NCBI GenBank assembly: GCA_016788065.1
Contig: JAEUTI010000077.1
Location: 1 to 64,000 of the forward strand
Source of the DNA: Bacteroidia bacterium
Lineage (GTDB): Bacteria; Bacteroidota; Bacteroidia; AKYH767-A; OLB10
Length of the DNA: 64,000 nt
Reading direction: 5' to 3'
Below, one piece after another: positions 17,062 through 27,331 of this stretch. The position numbers and the translations under genes were made by a program. The notes beneath the pieces are model-generated. The model saw nothing but the letters and a program-made list of their open reading frames with translations. It had not been told where the DNA came from and searched no databases. Position 1 is the first letter of the stretch. Each line of letters opens with the position of its first letter.

Positions 17062-17081
17062 AAGGTTAATTCGGTGCCTTA

Positions 17082-18203
17082 TTACTTGCCTTCCAGCTTG
17101 TTTTTAATGGCTTCATATTTGGCTGTTTCATTGATTCTGGCATACAATTGTTTCAATGAAACCATGGTATTGGTATCAGTTGGATTCAGTTCTAAAGCCT
17201 TCTCCAGAAACGGCATTGCTTCTTTAAAACGGGCATCGAATTTCTCCTTTGCCTTGCCATATTCGGCATTAGATTTCAAATCATTAGCCTTATTAGCCAT
17301 CTCAGCTGCTTCGTTAAAATACATAGCACCCAGATTATAATAAGCGTCAAAATAATCAGGCTTCAGCTCAATAGCTTTTTTATAAGATGTTGCAGCCAGA
17401 TCTTTCTTGTTAACCTTGTCATATACAGTACCTTGTGCAAAATGAAGGTTTGCATTTGCTGGATCACCCTGAATGGCCAGGTTTAATGATTCGAGAGCTT
17501 CTTTGTCTTTGCCACTATACAAATACATGTTAAGTTCTTCGATCACCAGACTGTTATCTGCCGGAAATGCTGTTCTGCCGGCTTGAATGGTAGATAAAGC
17601 TTTGGCACTATCGCTTTCAGATTTATACAGATTTCCCAGGAAAATATAGATCTTAGGCTCTTTATAACGCATGGTAATCAACTTGTTATAATAGGTTTTA
17701 GCCTTTTCTTTATTTCCGGAACGTTCAGCACTGTAAGCCGCATTAAGAGTCGCCAACGTGTCATCGGGTGTTATGTTCAGCACATTCTCAAAATCAACTA
17801 ATGCCAAATCATACTTCTTAGCATTAAAATTCTCGACACCTGAACCAAATAAGCCGTTTCCAATTACACTCATATTCTGCTGAATTTCTTCCTGAAACTC
17901 ATACTTCGGTTCAATTTCCAACGCCTTTTTATACGACTCATAAGCTTTTACAAGTGCCTGTGGATCAAGGCCTCCGAACTTCGGATGCTTGTGCATTTTC
18001 TGATAAATCAAACCTCTGTAATACCAGGTTTTTGCCATACCCATGGTTGATTCATTAGCAATGGCTTCATCAATGGCTGTTCTGGCCTTGTCGAGTTCAT
18101 CATACTTATAATAGTTAAATGCTGTCTGGACTTTAACTTTCTGTGCAAAAGCACCACTTGAAGCATAAACTAATACTGCAAATAATACCAGTAATTTTTT
18201 CAT
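17082..18203 (-). CDS. Exported tetratricopeptide-repeat protein
   Basis: Protein of 373 residues with a signal peptide (MKKLLVLFAVLVYASSGAFAQ), so probably periplasmic. The rest is TPR helices: YYRGLIYQKM, LVDFENVLNITPDDTLATLN, AYSAERSGNKEKAKTYYNKL, LHFAQGTVYDKVNKKDLAAT and YYNLGAMYFNEAAEMANKAN. TPRs are protein-binding scaffolds; nothing here names the partner. It lies 44 bases downstream of gyrA on the same strand, without a clear promoter or terminator between them, and ends at a strong terminator. Co-transcription with gyrA is possible. Confidence 0.88.
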   Translation of the reverse strand: MKKLLVLFAVLVYASSGAFAQKVKVQTAFNYYKYDELDKARTAIDEAIANESTMGMAKTWYYRGLIYQKMHKHPKFGGLDPQALVKAYESYKKALEIEPKYEFQEEIQQNMSVIGNGLFGSGVENFNAKKYDLALVDFENVLNITPDDTLATLNAAYSAERSGNKEKAKTYYNKLITMRYKEPKIYIFLGNLYKSESDSAKALSTIQAGRTAFPADNSLVIEELNMYLYSGKDKEALESLNLAIQGDPANANLHFAQGTVYDKVNKKDLAATSYKKAIELKPDYFDAYYNLGAMYFNEAAEMANKANDLKSNAEYGKAKEKFDARFKEAMPFLEKALELNPTDTNTMVSLKQLYARINETAKYEAIKNKLEGK

Positions 18204-18247
18204 TTTTAGTTATTTATGATTTATATTAAAGTTTTACTTTAAGTAAA

Positions 18248-20860
18248 TTAAGCTTCCGGTTCCGGGTCAATGTTTTCACCTGTTACGTCAGCTTCCGGAT
18301 CTTTGCTTTCACCATTAGCTTCGGTAGTGTCTTCACTGATTATAGAATTATCTTCAGCATTCACCATGGGTGTTCCATCTTCATTCAGCATCACGGCTGT
18401 TTCTTCAATTTCAGCTACTTCTTCATCAATTTGAGCTACAGATGCAATCTGGTCGCCATCATCGATTCTGATTAACCGGACACCTTGCGTTGCACGTCCC
18501 ATAACTCTCAGGTCGCCGACACGCATTCTGATGATAACACCGGATTTGTTAATGATCATCAGCTCATCTTTTTCAGTTACTGTCTTGATGGCAATCAGAT
18601 CACCGGTTTTATCCGTAATATTCAGTGTTTTCACCCCTTTACCACCACGGTTGGTTACGCGGTAATCATCGATATCGGAACGTTTTCCATATCCATTTTC
18701 TGAAACTACCAGAATTGATTCACGGGAAGCGTCTTTTACACAAACCATACCAACTACTTCATCCTTCTCGTGACCAAGAGTTACTCCACGAACACCGGTG
18801 GCATTCCGGCCCATTGGACGAACAGTTGATTCATTGAAACGGATAGCTCTTCCGGAACGTAACGCCATCAGAATTTCAGAACGTCCGTCAGTTAAACGCG
18901 CCTCCAGCAGTTGATCTCCTTCACGGATATTTACTGCATTGATACCATTCTGACGCACTCTTGAATAGGCTTCCAGAGAAGTCTTTTTAATTGTTCCGTC
19001 TTTAGTACAAAGAATGATGAAGTTATTGTTCAGATATTCCTCATTGGTCAGGTTCAGTACATTGATAAATGCCTTCACCTTATCATCTGCAGGAATGTTT
19101 ACTATATTCTGAATTGCACGTCCTTTGGAAGTTTTGTTTCCTTCAGGAATTTCATAGGTGCGCAACCAGAAGCAACGTCCTTTTTCAGTGAATAAAAGAA
19201 TATAATTATGGTTGGTAGCGACAAACAAATGCTCCACAAAATCCTCATCTCTGGTTACAGTACCTTTTGCACCGCGTCCACCTCTCGATTGCAGGCGGTA
19301 TTCAGTCAATGGCGTACGTTTGATGTAACCTAAATGCGAAATGGTAACTACCACGGCATCATCGGCAATGATATCTTCCATGGAAATTTCATCGGCAGCA
19401 TAAACGATTTCAGTGCGACGCTCATCTCCGTATTTAGCTCGCATTTCGATCATTTCATCTTTCAGAATGCTCATTCTAAGGGTCTCATTATTAAGTACTT
19501 CCTTATAATGATCAATCATTTTCATCAGTTCCGTATACTCATCTCTGATCTTATCTCTTTCCAATCCGGTTAACCGTTGCAATCTCATTTCGAGAATAGC
19601 CTTGGATTGAATTTCCGATAACTGGAAAGTCTCCATCAGGCCGGTTTTGGCTTCATCAGGTGTGATCGATTTTCTGATTAAGGCAATCACTTCATCCAAA
19701 TGATCCAAAGCAATCAGCAACCCTTCCAGGATGTGCGCTCTTTTCTCAGCTTCGGCAAGTTCAAATCTGGTCTTACGAATCAACACATCATGACGGTGCT
19801 CCAGGAAATGGTGAATCAGATCTTTCAGATTCAGCATCATCGGGCGACCTGCTACCAGTGCAATGTTATTCACACTGAAAGAAGATTGTAGACCGGTGTA
19901 TTTATAAAGATTGTTCAGGACTACATTAGCCTGAGAATCGCGTTTAATTTCATAGATAATCCGCATTCCATCACGATCCGATTCATCGCGGATATCTGAA
20001 ATACCTTCAAGTTTCTTTTCATTGATCAGCTCAGCGGTTTTCTTAATCATTTCCGCTTTGTTGGTCTGGTAAGGAATTTCGGTAACAATAATCCGCTCCC
20101 TGCCATTATCCATCGTTTCAATGATAGCCTTGGCACGCATCATCACACGGCCGCGGCCGGTCATCAATGCTTCCTTCACTCCATTGTATCCGTATATGAT
20201 TCCTCCTGTTGGAAAATCCGGAGCCTTTACATACTTCATCATATCTTCAACAGAAATTTCTCTGTCGTCGATATAGGCAATTACAGCATCCAAAACCTCG
20301 GTGAGGTTATGCGGAGCCATATTGGTGGCCATACCTACTGCAATTCCGGAAGCACCATTTACCAGCAGGTTCGGGATTTTTGCCGGCAAAACTGTAGGCT
20401 CGTACAAAGTATCATCAAAGTTCAGTCTGAAATCGACTGTTTCCTTTTCAATATCAGCCAGCATTTCTTCTGCTATTTTCTTCAGTCTGGCCTCTGTATA
20501 TCGCATTGCTGCGGGACTGTCACCATCGACCGACCCAAAGTTACCCTGACCATCTACCAATGGATACCGGAGTGACCATTCCTGAGCCATCCTTACCATG
20601 GTATCATAAACCGAACTGTCGCCATGTGGGTGATACTTACCAAGCACCTCCCCTACAATTCTTGCTGACTTTTTATAAGCCCTGTTGGATAAAACACCCA
20701 GGTCGAGCATTCCATAAAGCACCCTGCGGTGAACAGGTTTCATACCATCTCTTACATCTGGTAATGCACGGGAAACAATCACCGACATTGAATAATCAAT
20801 GTACGCCGATTTCATCTCATCTTCAATGTTAATCCGAATTACTTTTTCGCCTTCAGCCAT
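18248..20860 (-). CDS. gyrA: DNA gyrase subunit A
   Basis: Breakage-reunion subunit of the type II topoisomerase that introduces negative supercoils. The active-site Tyr is in [10 protein letters not shown] (about residue 120), after the resistance-determining region [17 protein letters not shown]. Both quinolone-contact positions there (second Ser and Asp) are the susceptible residues. The C-terminal beta-pinwheel carries a GyrA box, [10 protein letters not shown], which supports GyrA over ParC. A long acidic tail (last 55 residues, rich in Glu/Asp) is typical of the phylum. I chose ATG 20860 ([16 protein letters not shown]); the frame extends 19 residues further upstream to 20917 with atypical sequence. 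Length 870 aa fits. Confidence 0.95.
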   Translation of the reverse strand: MAEGEKVIRINIEDEMKSAYIDYSMSVIVSRALPDVRDGMKPVHRRVLYGMLDLGVLSNRAYKKSARIVGEVLGKYHPHGDSSVYDTMVRMAQEWSLRYPLVDGQGNFGSVDGDSPAAMRYTEARLKKIAEEMLADIEKETVDFRLNFDDTLYEPTVLPAKIPNLLVNGASGIAVGMATNMAPHNLTEVLDAVIAYIDDREISVEDMMKYVKAPDFPTGGIIYGYNGVKEALMTGRGRVMMRAKAIIETMDNGRERIIVTEIPYQTNKAEMIKKTAELINEKKLEGISDIRDESDRDGMRIIYEIKRDSQANVVLNNLYKYTGLQSSFSVNNIALVAGRPMMLNLKDLIHHFLEHRHDVLIRKTRFELAEAEKRAHILEGLLIALDHLDEVIALIRKSITPDEAKTGLMETFQLSEIQSKAILEMRLQRLTGLERDKIRDEYTELMKMIDHYKEVLNNETLRMSILKDEMIEMRAKYGDERRTEIVYAADEISMEDIIADDAVVVTISHLGYIKRTPLTEYRLQSRGGRGAKGTVTRDEDFVEHLFVATNHNYILLFTEKGRCFWLRTYEIPEGNKTSKGRAIQNIVNIPADDKVKAFINVLNLTNEEYLNNNFIILCTKDGTIKKTSLEAYSRVRQNGINAVNIREGDQLLEARLTDGRSEILMALRSGRAIRFNESTVRPMGRNATGVRGVTLGHEKDEVVGMVCVKDASRESILVVSENGYGKRSDIDDYRVTNRGGKGVKTLNITDKTGDLIAIKTVTEKDELMIINKSGVIIRMRVGDLRVMGRATQGVRLIRIDDGDQIASVAQIDEEVAEIEETAVMLNEDGTPMVNAEDNSIISEDTTEANGESKDPEADVTGENIDPEPEA

Positions 20861-21117
20861 TTCTAATTTGTTAATATTTTTTTCTTGGTTAATTTTACAA
20901 TCGACTACCGGAATCAACCGACATTATGTCAGTATCTTTTCCCGGTTTCTGAAATTTGTCTCAAACCATTGATAATACAGGGGTTTGAGGTGTTTTTAAG
21001 TTTGGTTTTTTTAGTTCATTTTAAGGTTCACGAAATTAACAATTATCTGGCATATTTTATGTTGAAAAATCATGAATAATATCAACAATCGGTCAATATG
21101 TTATTAACTATAATGGC
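20861..21117. other. gyrA-clpC divergent intergenic region with a hairpin
   Basis: No gene recognised. CTCAAACC (20960-20967) and GGTTTGAG (20982-20989) form a perfect 8-base stem with a 14-base loop, followed on the plus strand by GTGTTTTT. This looks like an intrinsic terminator although no plus-strand gene ends here. Confidence 0.45.
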
Positions 21118-21125
21118 TATGTTTG
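21118..21125 (+). promoter_or_regulatory. Possible -7 box of clpC
   Basis: TATGTTTG is an exact TAnnTTTG match about 93 bases before the clpC ATG. No clear -33 element is visible 19 bases upstream. Confidence 0.4.
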
Positions 21126-21218
21126 TTGAAGACAATCAAATCTAACCGGTGCGGAAAATTGGCTCTAACTGAACTTTTTGACCTCACTTAACGTTTCAAA
21201 ACTTATTACATCAATTAT

Positions 21219-23765
21219 ATGGAAGCAAAATTCTCGCCCCGCGTCAAGGATGTCATTTCCTACAGTCGTGAAGAAGCTCTTCGCCTTGGTCATGAATACA
21301 TTGGTACTGAGCACCTTCTGCTGGGATTAATCCGCGAAGGTGAAGGCATGGCCATCAAAATCCTTAAGTCCTTAAACATCAATCTGGCCGATTTAAGAAA
21401 GTCGGTTGAAGGTGCTGTAAAAGGAAGTACCGGTAATTCGGCCAATGTTGGTAACATTCCACTAACCAAACAAGCTGAAAAAGCACTTAAGATAACATAT
21501 CTGGAGGCTAAGATTTTCAAGTCCGACATCATAGGCACAGAACACCTGTTACTGGCTATTTTGAAAGATGAAGACAATATTGCCACTCAAATTTTAAATC
21601 AATTTGGCGTAAACTACGATATCATGAGAGAAGAACTCGATCTGTTCAGGTCAAATTTCCGTTCCGAAGCACCACAGAATCCATCTGATGATGATCCGTA
21701 TGCAAAGGATGACGACACTCCGGGTATGGGAACCGGTAAAAAATCGGGTGATTCCAAATCTAAAACCCCTGTTCTCGACAATTTTGGCAGGGACCTGACA
21801 AAAGCTGCCGAAGAAGGAAAATTAGACCCTATCGTTGGCCGTGAAAAAGAAATTGAAAGGGTTTCTCAGATTCTTTCCCGCCGTAAGAAAAACAATCCGA
21901 TTTTAATTGGTGAACCCGGTGTTGGTAAGTCTGCGATTGCCGAAGGTTTGGCGCTCCGCATTGTCCAGCGCAAGGTTTCCAGAGTTTTGTTCAATAAAAG
22001 AATCGTTACACTGGATCTTGCTTCATTAGTTGCAGGTACCAAATACCGCGGTCAGTTTGAAGAACGTATGAAAGCCGTAATGAATGAACTCGAAAAATCA
22101 CCTGATGTGATTCTTTTTATCGATGAAATTCATACTATTATTGGAGCCGGTGGAGCCAGCGGATCTCTCGATGCCAGCAATATGTTTAAGCCGGCATTAG
22201 CACGTGGTGAAATACAATGTATCGGAGCTACTACACTCGATGAATACCGTCAGTACATAGAAAAAGATGGTGCTTTGGATCGTCGTTTCCAAAAAGTACT
22301 TGTCGATCCTACTTCCGTTGATGAAACTGTAGAAATTCTGCACAACATCAAGGAAAGATATGAAGAACATCACCATGTAAATTACACTGAAGAAGCAATC
22401 AAAGCTTGTGTTACACTTACTGCAAGGTATATCACCGACCGTTTCCTTCCCGACAAGGCTATTGATGCCCTGGATGAAGCTGGAAGCCGCGTGCATATCT
22501 CGAATATTCATGTACCACCTAATATTGTAGATCTTGAAAACAAGATTCAGGATATTAAAGTGGAGAAAAATAAGGTTGTAAGAAGTCAGAAGTATGAAGA
22601 AGCAGCCCGTTTGCGTGATACTGAAAAGCAGCATCTCGAGGAACTGGAAACTGCCAAGAAACAGTGGGAAGAAGAGACAAAAAACCAACGTTACACTGTT
22701 TCAGGTGAAGATGTTGCTGCTGTAGTTGCAATGATGTCGGGTGTTCCTGTGCATCGTATTGCTCAGGCAGAAACTGCACGACTGATTAAAATGCCTCAAG
22801 AGTTACAAGGCAAAGTTATTGGTCAGGATGAGGCTATCAAAAAAGTAGTAAAAGCAATTCAACGTAACCGTGCGGGATTAAAAGATCCAAATAAACCAAT
22901 AGGTTCATTCATATTCCTGGGTCCTACCGGAGTTGGAAAGACTGAATTGGCAAAAGTACTTGCTCAATATTTATTCGATTCTGAGGATGCTTTAATACGC
23001 ATCGACATGAGTGAATACATGGAGAAGTTTGCAGTATCAAGACTCATTGGTGCGCCTCCCGGATATGTAGGTTATGAAGAAGGTGGTCAGCTGACTGAAA
23101 AAGTTCGTCGCAAGCCATACGCTGTGATCTTACTCGATGAAATTGAAAAAGCGCATCCCGATGTATTCAATCTGTTGCTTCAGGTGCTCGATGATGGTCA
23201 GTTAACTGACAGTCTCGGACGTAAAGTAGATTTCAAGAATGCAATTATTATTATGACCTCCAACATTGGTTCACGTCAGCTGAAAGATTTTGGTGCAGGA
23301 GTTGGTTTTTCAACGAATGCCAAATCTAGTGTTGCAGATGAGCATGCAAGGGGAGTAATTGAAAATTCATTGAAGAAAGCTTTCGCTCCTGAATTCCTGA
23401 ACCGTATTGATGATGTAATTGTATTCAACTCTCTTGGTAAGGAAGAAATTCATAAAATTATCGATATCGAACTCGAACACCTTTATAAACGTGTGACCGA
23501 GCTTGGCTATAAACTTAAACTGAGTGATGAAGCTAAAGACTTCATTTCAGACAAAGGTTTTGATGCTAATTTCGGAGCCCGTCCGCTGAAAAGAGCTATT
23601 CAGAAATATGTTGAAGATGCCCTTGCAGAAGAGATTATCAAAGGTGAACTGACCGAAGGTGATCAGATTGAACTGAGCTTCGATAAAGAAAACAATACTC
23701 TTAAGGCAGTGGTTCAAAAATCTGTGGTTCCACCAAAGTCAAAAAAGAAGAAAGAAGAAAACTGA
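21219..23765 (+). CDS. clpC: ATP-dependent Clp protease ATP-binding subunit ClpC
   Basis: AAA+ unfoldase of 848 residues that feeds proteins to ClpP. An N-terminal double Clp repeat (1-145, opening [20 protein letters not shown]) is followed by AAA-1 with Walker [10 protein letters not shown] and Walker [11 protein letters not shown] middle domain with a UVR-like motif ([20 protein letters not shown]) identifies ClpC rather than ClpA or ClpB. AAA-2 has GPTGVGKTE and [11 protein letters not shown]. The ClpP-binding tripeptide VGF is present in [10 protein letters not shown] Lys-rich tail ends the protein. A strong terminator follows. Confidence 0.96.
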   Translation: MEAKFSPRVKDVISYSREEALRLGHEYIGTEHLLLGLIREGEGMAIKILKSLNINLADLRKSVEGAVKGSTGNSANVGNIPLTKQAEKALKITYLEAKIFKSDIIGTEHLLLAILKDEDNIATQILNQFGVNYDIMREELDLFRSNFRSEAPQNPSDDDPYAKDDDTPGMGTGKKSGDSKSKTPVLDNFGRDLTKAAEEGKLDPIVGREKEIERVSQILSRRKKNNPILIGEPGVGKSAIAEGLALRIVQRKVSRVLFNKRIVTLDLASLVAGTKYRGQFEERMKAVMNELEKSPDVILFIDEIHTIIGAGGASGSLDASNMFKPALARGEIQCIGATTLDEYRQYIEKDGALDRRFQKVLVDPTSVDETVEILHNIKERYEEHHHVNYTEEAIKACVTLTARYITDRFLPDKAIDALDEAGSRVHISNIHVPPNIVDLENKIQDIKVEKNKVVRSQKYEEAARLRDTEKQHLEELETAKKQWEEETKNQRYTVSGEDVAAVVAMMSGVPVHRIAQAETARLIKMPQELQGKVIGQDEAIKKVVKAIQRNRAGLKDPNKPIGSFIFLGPTGVGKTELAKVLAQYLFDSEDALIRIDMSEYMEKFAVSRLIGAPPGYVGYEEGGQLTEKVRRKPYAVILLDEIEKAHPDVFNLLLQVLDDGQLTDSLGRKVDFKNAIIIMTSNIGSRQLKDFGAGVGFSTNAKSSVADEHARGVIENSLKKAFAPEFLNRIDDVIVFNSLGKEEIHKIIDIELEHLYKRVTELGYKLKLSDEAKDFISDKGFDANFGARPLKRAIQKYVEDALAEEIIKGELTEGDQIELSFDKENNTLKAVVQKSVVPPKSKKKKEEN

Positions 23766-23787
23766 TTCATCATGATATAAAATCAGC

Positions 23788-23815
23788 AAGCCCCGCTTAT
23801 GGCGGGGCTTTTTTT
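23788..23815. terminator. Intrinsic terminator between clpC and fabI
   Basis: Stem AAGCCCCGC (23788-23796) / GCGGGGCTT (23802-23810), five-base loop, then seven T. Serves clpC; the flanking A residues may let it also act on fabI from the other strand. Confidence 0.92.
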
Positions 23816-23838
23816 ATGCTTGTTTTTTATTTTTGTCG

Positions 23839-24651
23839 TTATTCTGCGCAACGTTCTACCACTTCGGCACTTACTCCGGTGAAAGAGAAGCCACCATCGT
23901 GGAAAAGGTTTTGCATGGTTACCATACGGGTGTGGTCCGAGAACATCATCACGCAGTAATCAGCACAGCTTTCTGCGGAAGCATTTCCCAAAGGAGACAT
24001 TTTATCTGCATAGTTAAAGAATCCGTCGAAGCCCTTTACACCACTACCGGCAGTAGTTCTTGTTGGTGATTGTGAAATGGTATTTACTCTCACCTTGCGT
24101 GCTTTTCCATACTGATAACCGAAAGAACGGGTGATAGATTCAAGCAATGCTTTTGCATCAGCCATGTCGTTGTAATCTGGGAATACCCTTTGCGCAGCGA
24201 TATAAGAAAGTGCCACTACGCTACCCCACTCATTGATGGCATCGAGACGCATGGCAGTTTGAAGTGTTCTGTGCAGTGATAAAGCAGAAATATCGAGAGT
24301 TTTATGAAAGAAATCGTAATTGGTTTCTGTATAGGGAATACTCTTTCTGACATTCGGTGACATTCCGATAGAATGCAATACGAAATCAATTTTACCACCT
24401 AAAATTTCAACCGATTTGGTGAACAAATTTTCCAGATCCTCATTGATGGTTGCATCGGCAGGAATTACCTGTGCACCTGTTTCAGCTGCCAGTTGATTGA
24501 TGGCACCCATTCGCATGGCGACCGGAGCATTGGTTAAGGTAAAAACAGCACCTTCTTCGTGTGCCTTTACTGCTACTTTCCATGCAATGGAATTCGGGTC
24601 AAGAGCACCAAAAATAATCCCTCTTTTCCCTTTCAATAGTTGATTTCCCAT
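23839..24651 (-). CDS. fabI: Enoyl-[acyl-carrier-protein] reductase (NADH)
   Basis: Last step of each fatty-acid elongation cycle, reducing trans-2-enoyl-ACP. A short-chain-dehydrogenase fold of 270 residues. The NAD-binding start is IIFGALDPNSIAW (FabI-type, lacking the classical GxxxGxG). HSIGMSPN lies in the cofactor pocket, and the catalytic pair is in FPDYNDMADAKALLE (Tyr-x6-Lys) with the second FabI Tyr ten residues earlier in ALSYIAAQ. It lies 48 bases downstream of recN on the same strand but has its own consensus promoter, so it is independently expressed. Confidence 0.95.
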   Translation of the reverse strand: MGNQLLKGKRGIIFGALDPNSIAWKVAVKAHEEGAVFTLTNAPVAMRMGAINQLAAETGAQVIPADATINEDLENLFTKSVEILGGKIDFVLHSIGMSPNVRKSIPYTETNYDFFHKTLDISALSLHRTLQTAMRLDAINEWGSVVALSYIAAQRVFPDYNDMADAKALLESITRSFGYQYGKARKVRVNTISQSPTRTTAGSGVKGFDGFFNYADKMSPLGNASAESCADYCVMMFSDHTRMVTMQNLFHDGGFSFTGVSAEVVERCAE

Positions 24652-24673
24652 AATCTTTGTTTTAATAAAGGTT

Positions 24674-24704
24674 CAAATGTAGGTTTTTTTATTTTCGCCT
24701 CAAA
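24674..24704 (-). promoter_or_regulatory. fabI promoter, full consensus
   Basis: On the minus strand TTTG (24704-24701), exactly 19 bases, then TACATTTG (24681-24674). Both elements match the Bacteroidota sigma-ABfr consensus. It overlaps the recN stop codon. Confidence 0.8.
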
Positions 24705-26361
24705 CACCCAGTAATTCCCGGGCATTGGCTAGAGCAGCTTTGGTAGGCTGTTCGCCGCTCAGCATTTTGGCCACCTCCTCTACCCTTTCAGCTTTTGAAA
24801 GTTTCTTTATTGCAGTGGTTGTCAATTCTTTATCAGTATTTTTGTAGACAAAGAAATGCTCTTCACCTTTCACTGCCATTTGAGGAAGGTGCGTTATGGC
24901 GATGACTTGTCGTTCACGGGCCATATCGACCAGAATATTACCCACTTTATGAGCTACTTCTCCGGAAATACCGGTATCAATTTCGTCGAAAATAATGGTA
25001 GGCAATCCGCTTAATTTTGCAATAATGGATTTCACTGCAAGCATCACCCGTGATAACTCTCCACCGGAAGCAACCTTATTGAGTTCGCGATATTCCACAC
25101 CTTTGTTGGCACTGAAAAGGAATTTGATGGTATCGCTTCCATTTGTTCGGAATTGATCTTCAGGTAACGCATTCAATTCAATTTTCAGAATCGCATGTTT
25201 CATTCCCAGATCACGGAGTAATGTGGCCACATTTTTTTCAATCTCGGGAATTGCTTTTTCCCTTTTTTGGTGCAACTCCTGGGCAAGCAACTTCAATGAA
25301 TTCCTGATTTCAGCAGATGATTTTTCAAGTACACGAATCTGATCTTCGAGTGAAGTCATATTCATCAGCTTTTCACTCAAACCCGCATGCACTGAAATAA
25401 GTTCATCAACGGTATTCACTTTATGTTTTTGCTGAAGCTTGTAAATTACATCCAGTCGGTCGGCCATAAATTCAGCAGCTTTGGGATCAATAATTACATC
25501 TTGTTCTAAAGATTCCAATTCATTGCCGATATCTTTCAATTCTATTTGCGTTGATTTGATACGCTCCAGAATTTCGTTTGCCTTTGGAAATACTTTGGCA
25601 ACAGATTGAATGGTCTGGAGAACGGTAGCCAGAGCAGTCAGCAAATTCTCCTCGTCACCATTTATAACGGTGCCGGCCTTTGATAATGCCAGCTTAATCT
25701 CTTCGCTGTTATTCAGAATTTCAAGTTCCTGTTCGAGCGTTTGTTGTTCGCCGCTTTTCAGTGCAGCTTCATCAAGTTCATTGAACAGGAATTGATAATA
25801 ATCGGAATCCTTTTTAGCTTTTTCTTCTTCAGCTCGCAGTTGTTTCAATTGTTCAATTGCTGAAGTGTAGCTTTTGTAACTGCTGAGGTATTTAATTAGT
25901 AGCTTTTGATTACCGGCAAAGCTATCGGCAACCAGCATCTGAAATCCGGAATCATTTAAGGTGAGCGTTTCGTGCTGGGAATGGATTTCAATAAGCCGGT
26001 TTCCCAGTTCTTTCATCACAGAAAGATTTACCGGAGTATCATTTACAAAGGCTCTGGATTTCCCTTCCGGATTAATTTCTCGTCTTAATAAAGTTTCCTT
26101 TTCGTAATCGAGGTCATTTATTTTAAAGAATTCTTCGAGGTGATAATTATCGATATTGAAAGTTCCTTCCACCACACATTTGGAAGTTTTTTTCAATAAG
26201 GATGAAGAATCGGCCCTGTTTCCAATCAACAAAGCAAGTGCACCGAGCAAAATAGATTTTCCGGCTCCTGTTTCACCGGTAATAGTGGTCATGCCTTTTG
26301 AAAAAGTGATATCCAGCTCTTCAATCAGCGCATAATTTCGGATAGATAATCGTTGAAGCAT
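24700..26361 (-). CDS. recN: DNA repair protein RecN
   Basis: SMC-like ATPase of 553 residues acting early in double-strand break repair. N-terminal Walker A is ITGETGAGKSILLGAL (about 29-44). A long coiled-coil middle (about 150-370) separates it from the C-terminal half with the ABC signature VASGGELSRVMLAVK and Walker B TIIFDEIDTG. MLQRLSIRNYALIEEL is the standard RecN opening. It is the last gene of the bamD-rpoZ-coaBC-DUF4835-recN cluster, 70 bases after the DUF4835 stop. Confidence 0.96.
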   Translation of the reverse strand: MLQRLSIRNYALIEELDITFSKGMTTITGETGAGKSILLGALALLIGNRADSSSLLKKTSKCVVEGTFNIDNYHLEEFFKINDLDYEKETLLRREINPEGKSRAFVNDTPVNLSVMKELGNRLIEIHSQHETLTLNDSGFQMLVADSFAGNQKLLIKYLSSYKSYTSAIEQLKQLRAEEEKAKKDSDYYQFLFNELDEAALKSGEQQTLEQELEILNNSEEIKLALSKAGTVINGDEENLLTALATVLQTIQSVAKVFPKANEILERIKSTQIELKDIGNELESLEQDVIIDPKAAEFMADRLDVIYKLQQKHKVNTVDELISVHAGLSEKLMNMTSLEDQIRVLEKSSAEIRNSLKLLAQELHQKREKAIPEIEKNVATLLRDLGMKHAILKIELNALPEDQFRTNGSDTIKFLFSANKGVEYRELNKVASGGELSRVMLAVKSIIAKLSGLPTIIFDEIDTGISGEVAHKVGNILVDMARERQVIAITHLPQMAVKGEEHFFVYKNTDKELTTTAIKKLSKAERVEEVAKMLSGEQPTKAALANARELLGV

Positions 26362-26431
26362 AGGTTAAAATAAAAGCCTGATGATGTAATTTAATAGAAA
26401 TATTCAGGAATAAAGAAGACTCATTAATACC

Positions 26432-27331
26432 TTATTTATTCATGATAGCCTGGTATTTCGTACCATTGGCAGGATCGATTTCATTGAGCACATTCAGCAT
26501 CCTGGTTTTGACTTCAGGGAAGGCGCCCGAGAAGATATTTACGATTTCGTCTGATTTAGAATAGAGGACTGTTTGCATTAAGAAACTTCCCGGTTTATCA
26601 TCATGCAAAGGTTTTAAAGCTTCAATTGCAGTAGCAATATTAGTCACTGCATCATCTTTCTTTTCAGACATGATATCGAGGCCCTGACGGTGGAATTCAT
26701 AATTAAAAGAACGCAAAGGTTTAAATACCGGATTGTTTAGATTTTCGGAAAGCCAGTAGCGATTTCGGGTACTTTCGAAAGCACGCCAGCCTCTGTCGGG
26801 ACTGTTTTGCATGTTAGCAACAATTGTTTGTGCCTGCTGTAAATAAGGACTGCCACCCATTGGCGAAAACGAATCATAGTCCATACCTATTATTATATAG
26901 GCATAAAACGCCAGCACCGAAGCGAGATTGGGATTGGTAGCAGTTTGATTGAATTCTATGGTTTGAAATTCTATATAACGGAACTGAAAATTCTCGTCAT
27001 TATAATTTAATAAAGGAGAGTAATAGGAAGTTTTGTAAACAGGGCGACGTGCAGAAATCTGGATGGTACCTTTGAATTCATCATTGGATACCCTTTCATT
27101 GATGGTAATCTGCATGGTGCATTCGATACGTTCCTGATTAGAAAATTCATCTCCGGTCCACCGGGTATTATTCATGAATTCGTAAATGGCAGTCTGCAAA
27201 GTGGTATAAATTTTCTTGTCACTACTTTGAATCTGCGGAGTAAGAACAGTTACGGTGCAATTCAGTTCCTGAGCAAGAGCGGCAAAATGAACGGTCAGGG
27301 ATACTATAATAAGGAGTGATATTTTTTTCAT
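26432..27331 (-). CDS. DUF4835 family protein, probable type IX secretion protein PorD
   Basis: Exported protein of 299 residues with a signal peptide (MKKISLLIIVSLTVHFAALAQ). The mature part opens ELNCTVTVLTPQIQSSDKKI and contains the family-typical GDEFSNQERIECTMQITI and YNDENFQFRYIEFQTIEFN. The DUF4835 family is found in Bacteroidota next to coaBC and recN, exactly as here. I recall it being linked to type IX secretion as PorD, but this name should be checked. The ATG at 27331 overlaps the coaBC stop by four bases and starts the signal peptide; a start at 27346 adds five unlikely residues. Confidence 0.8.
   Translation of the reverse strand: MKKISLLIIVSLTVHFAALAQELNCTVTVLTPQIQSSDKKIYTTLQTAIYEFMNNTRWTGDEFSNQERIECTMQITINERVSNDEFKGTIQISARRPVYKTSYYSPLLNYNDENFQFRYIEFQTIEFNQTATNPNLASVLAFYAYIIIGMDYDSFSPMGGSPYLQQAQTIVANMQNSPDRGWRAFESTRNRYWLSENLNNPVFKPLRSFNYEFHRQGLDIMSEKKDDAVTNIATAIEALKPLHDDKPGSFLMQTVLYSKSDEIVNIFSGAFPEVKTRMLNVLNEIDPANGTKYQAIMNK

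Noticed and set aside
18248-20860. Considered ParC instead of GyrA
   Set aside because: The GyrA box ([10 protein letters not shown]) and the standard GyrA opening and length favour GyrA; sequence around the active Tyr agrees.
22197-22688. Long antisense frame inside clpC (163 residues)
   Set aside because: Mirror of the strongly conserved clpC reading frame; no start signal and hydrophobic bias typical of antisense frames.
21219-23765. Considered ClpA or ClpB
   Set aside because: The UVR-like middle motif and VGF ClpP loop fit ClpC; there is no long ClpB coiled coil.
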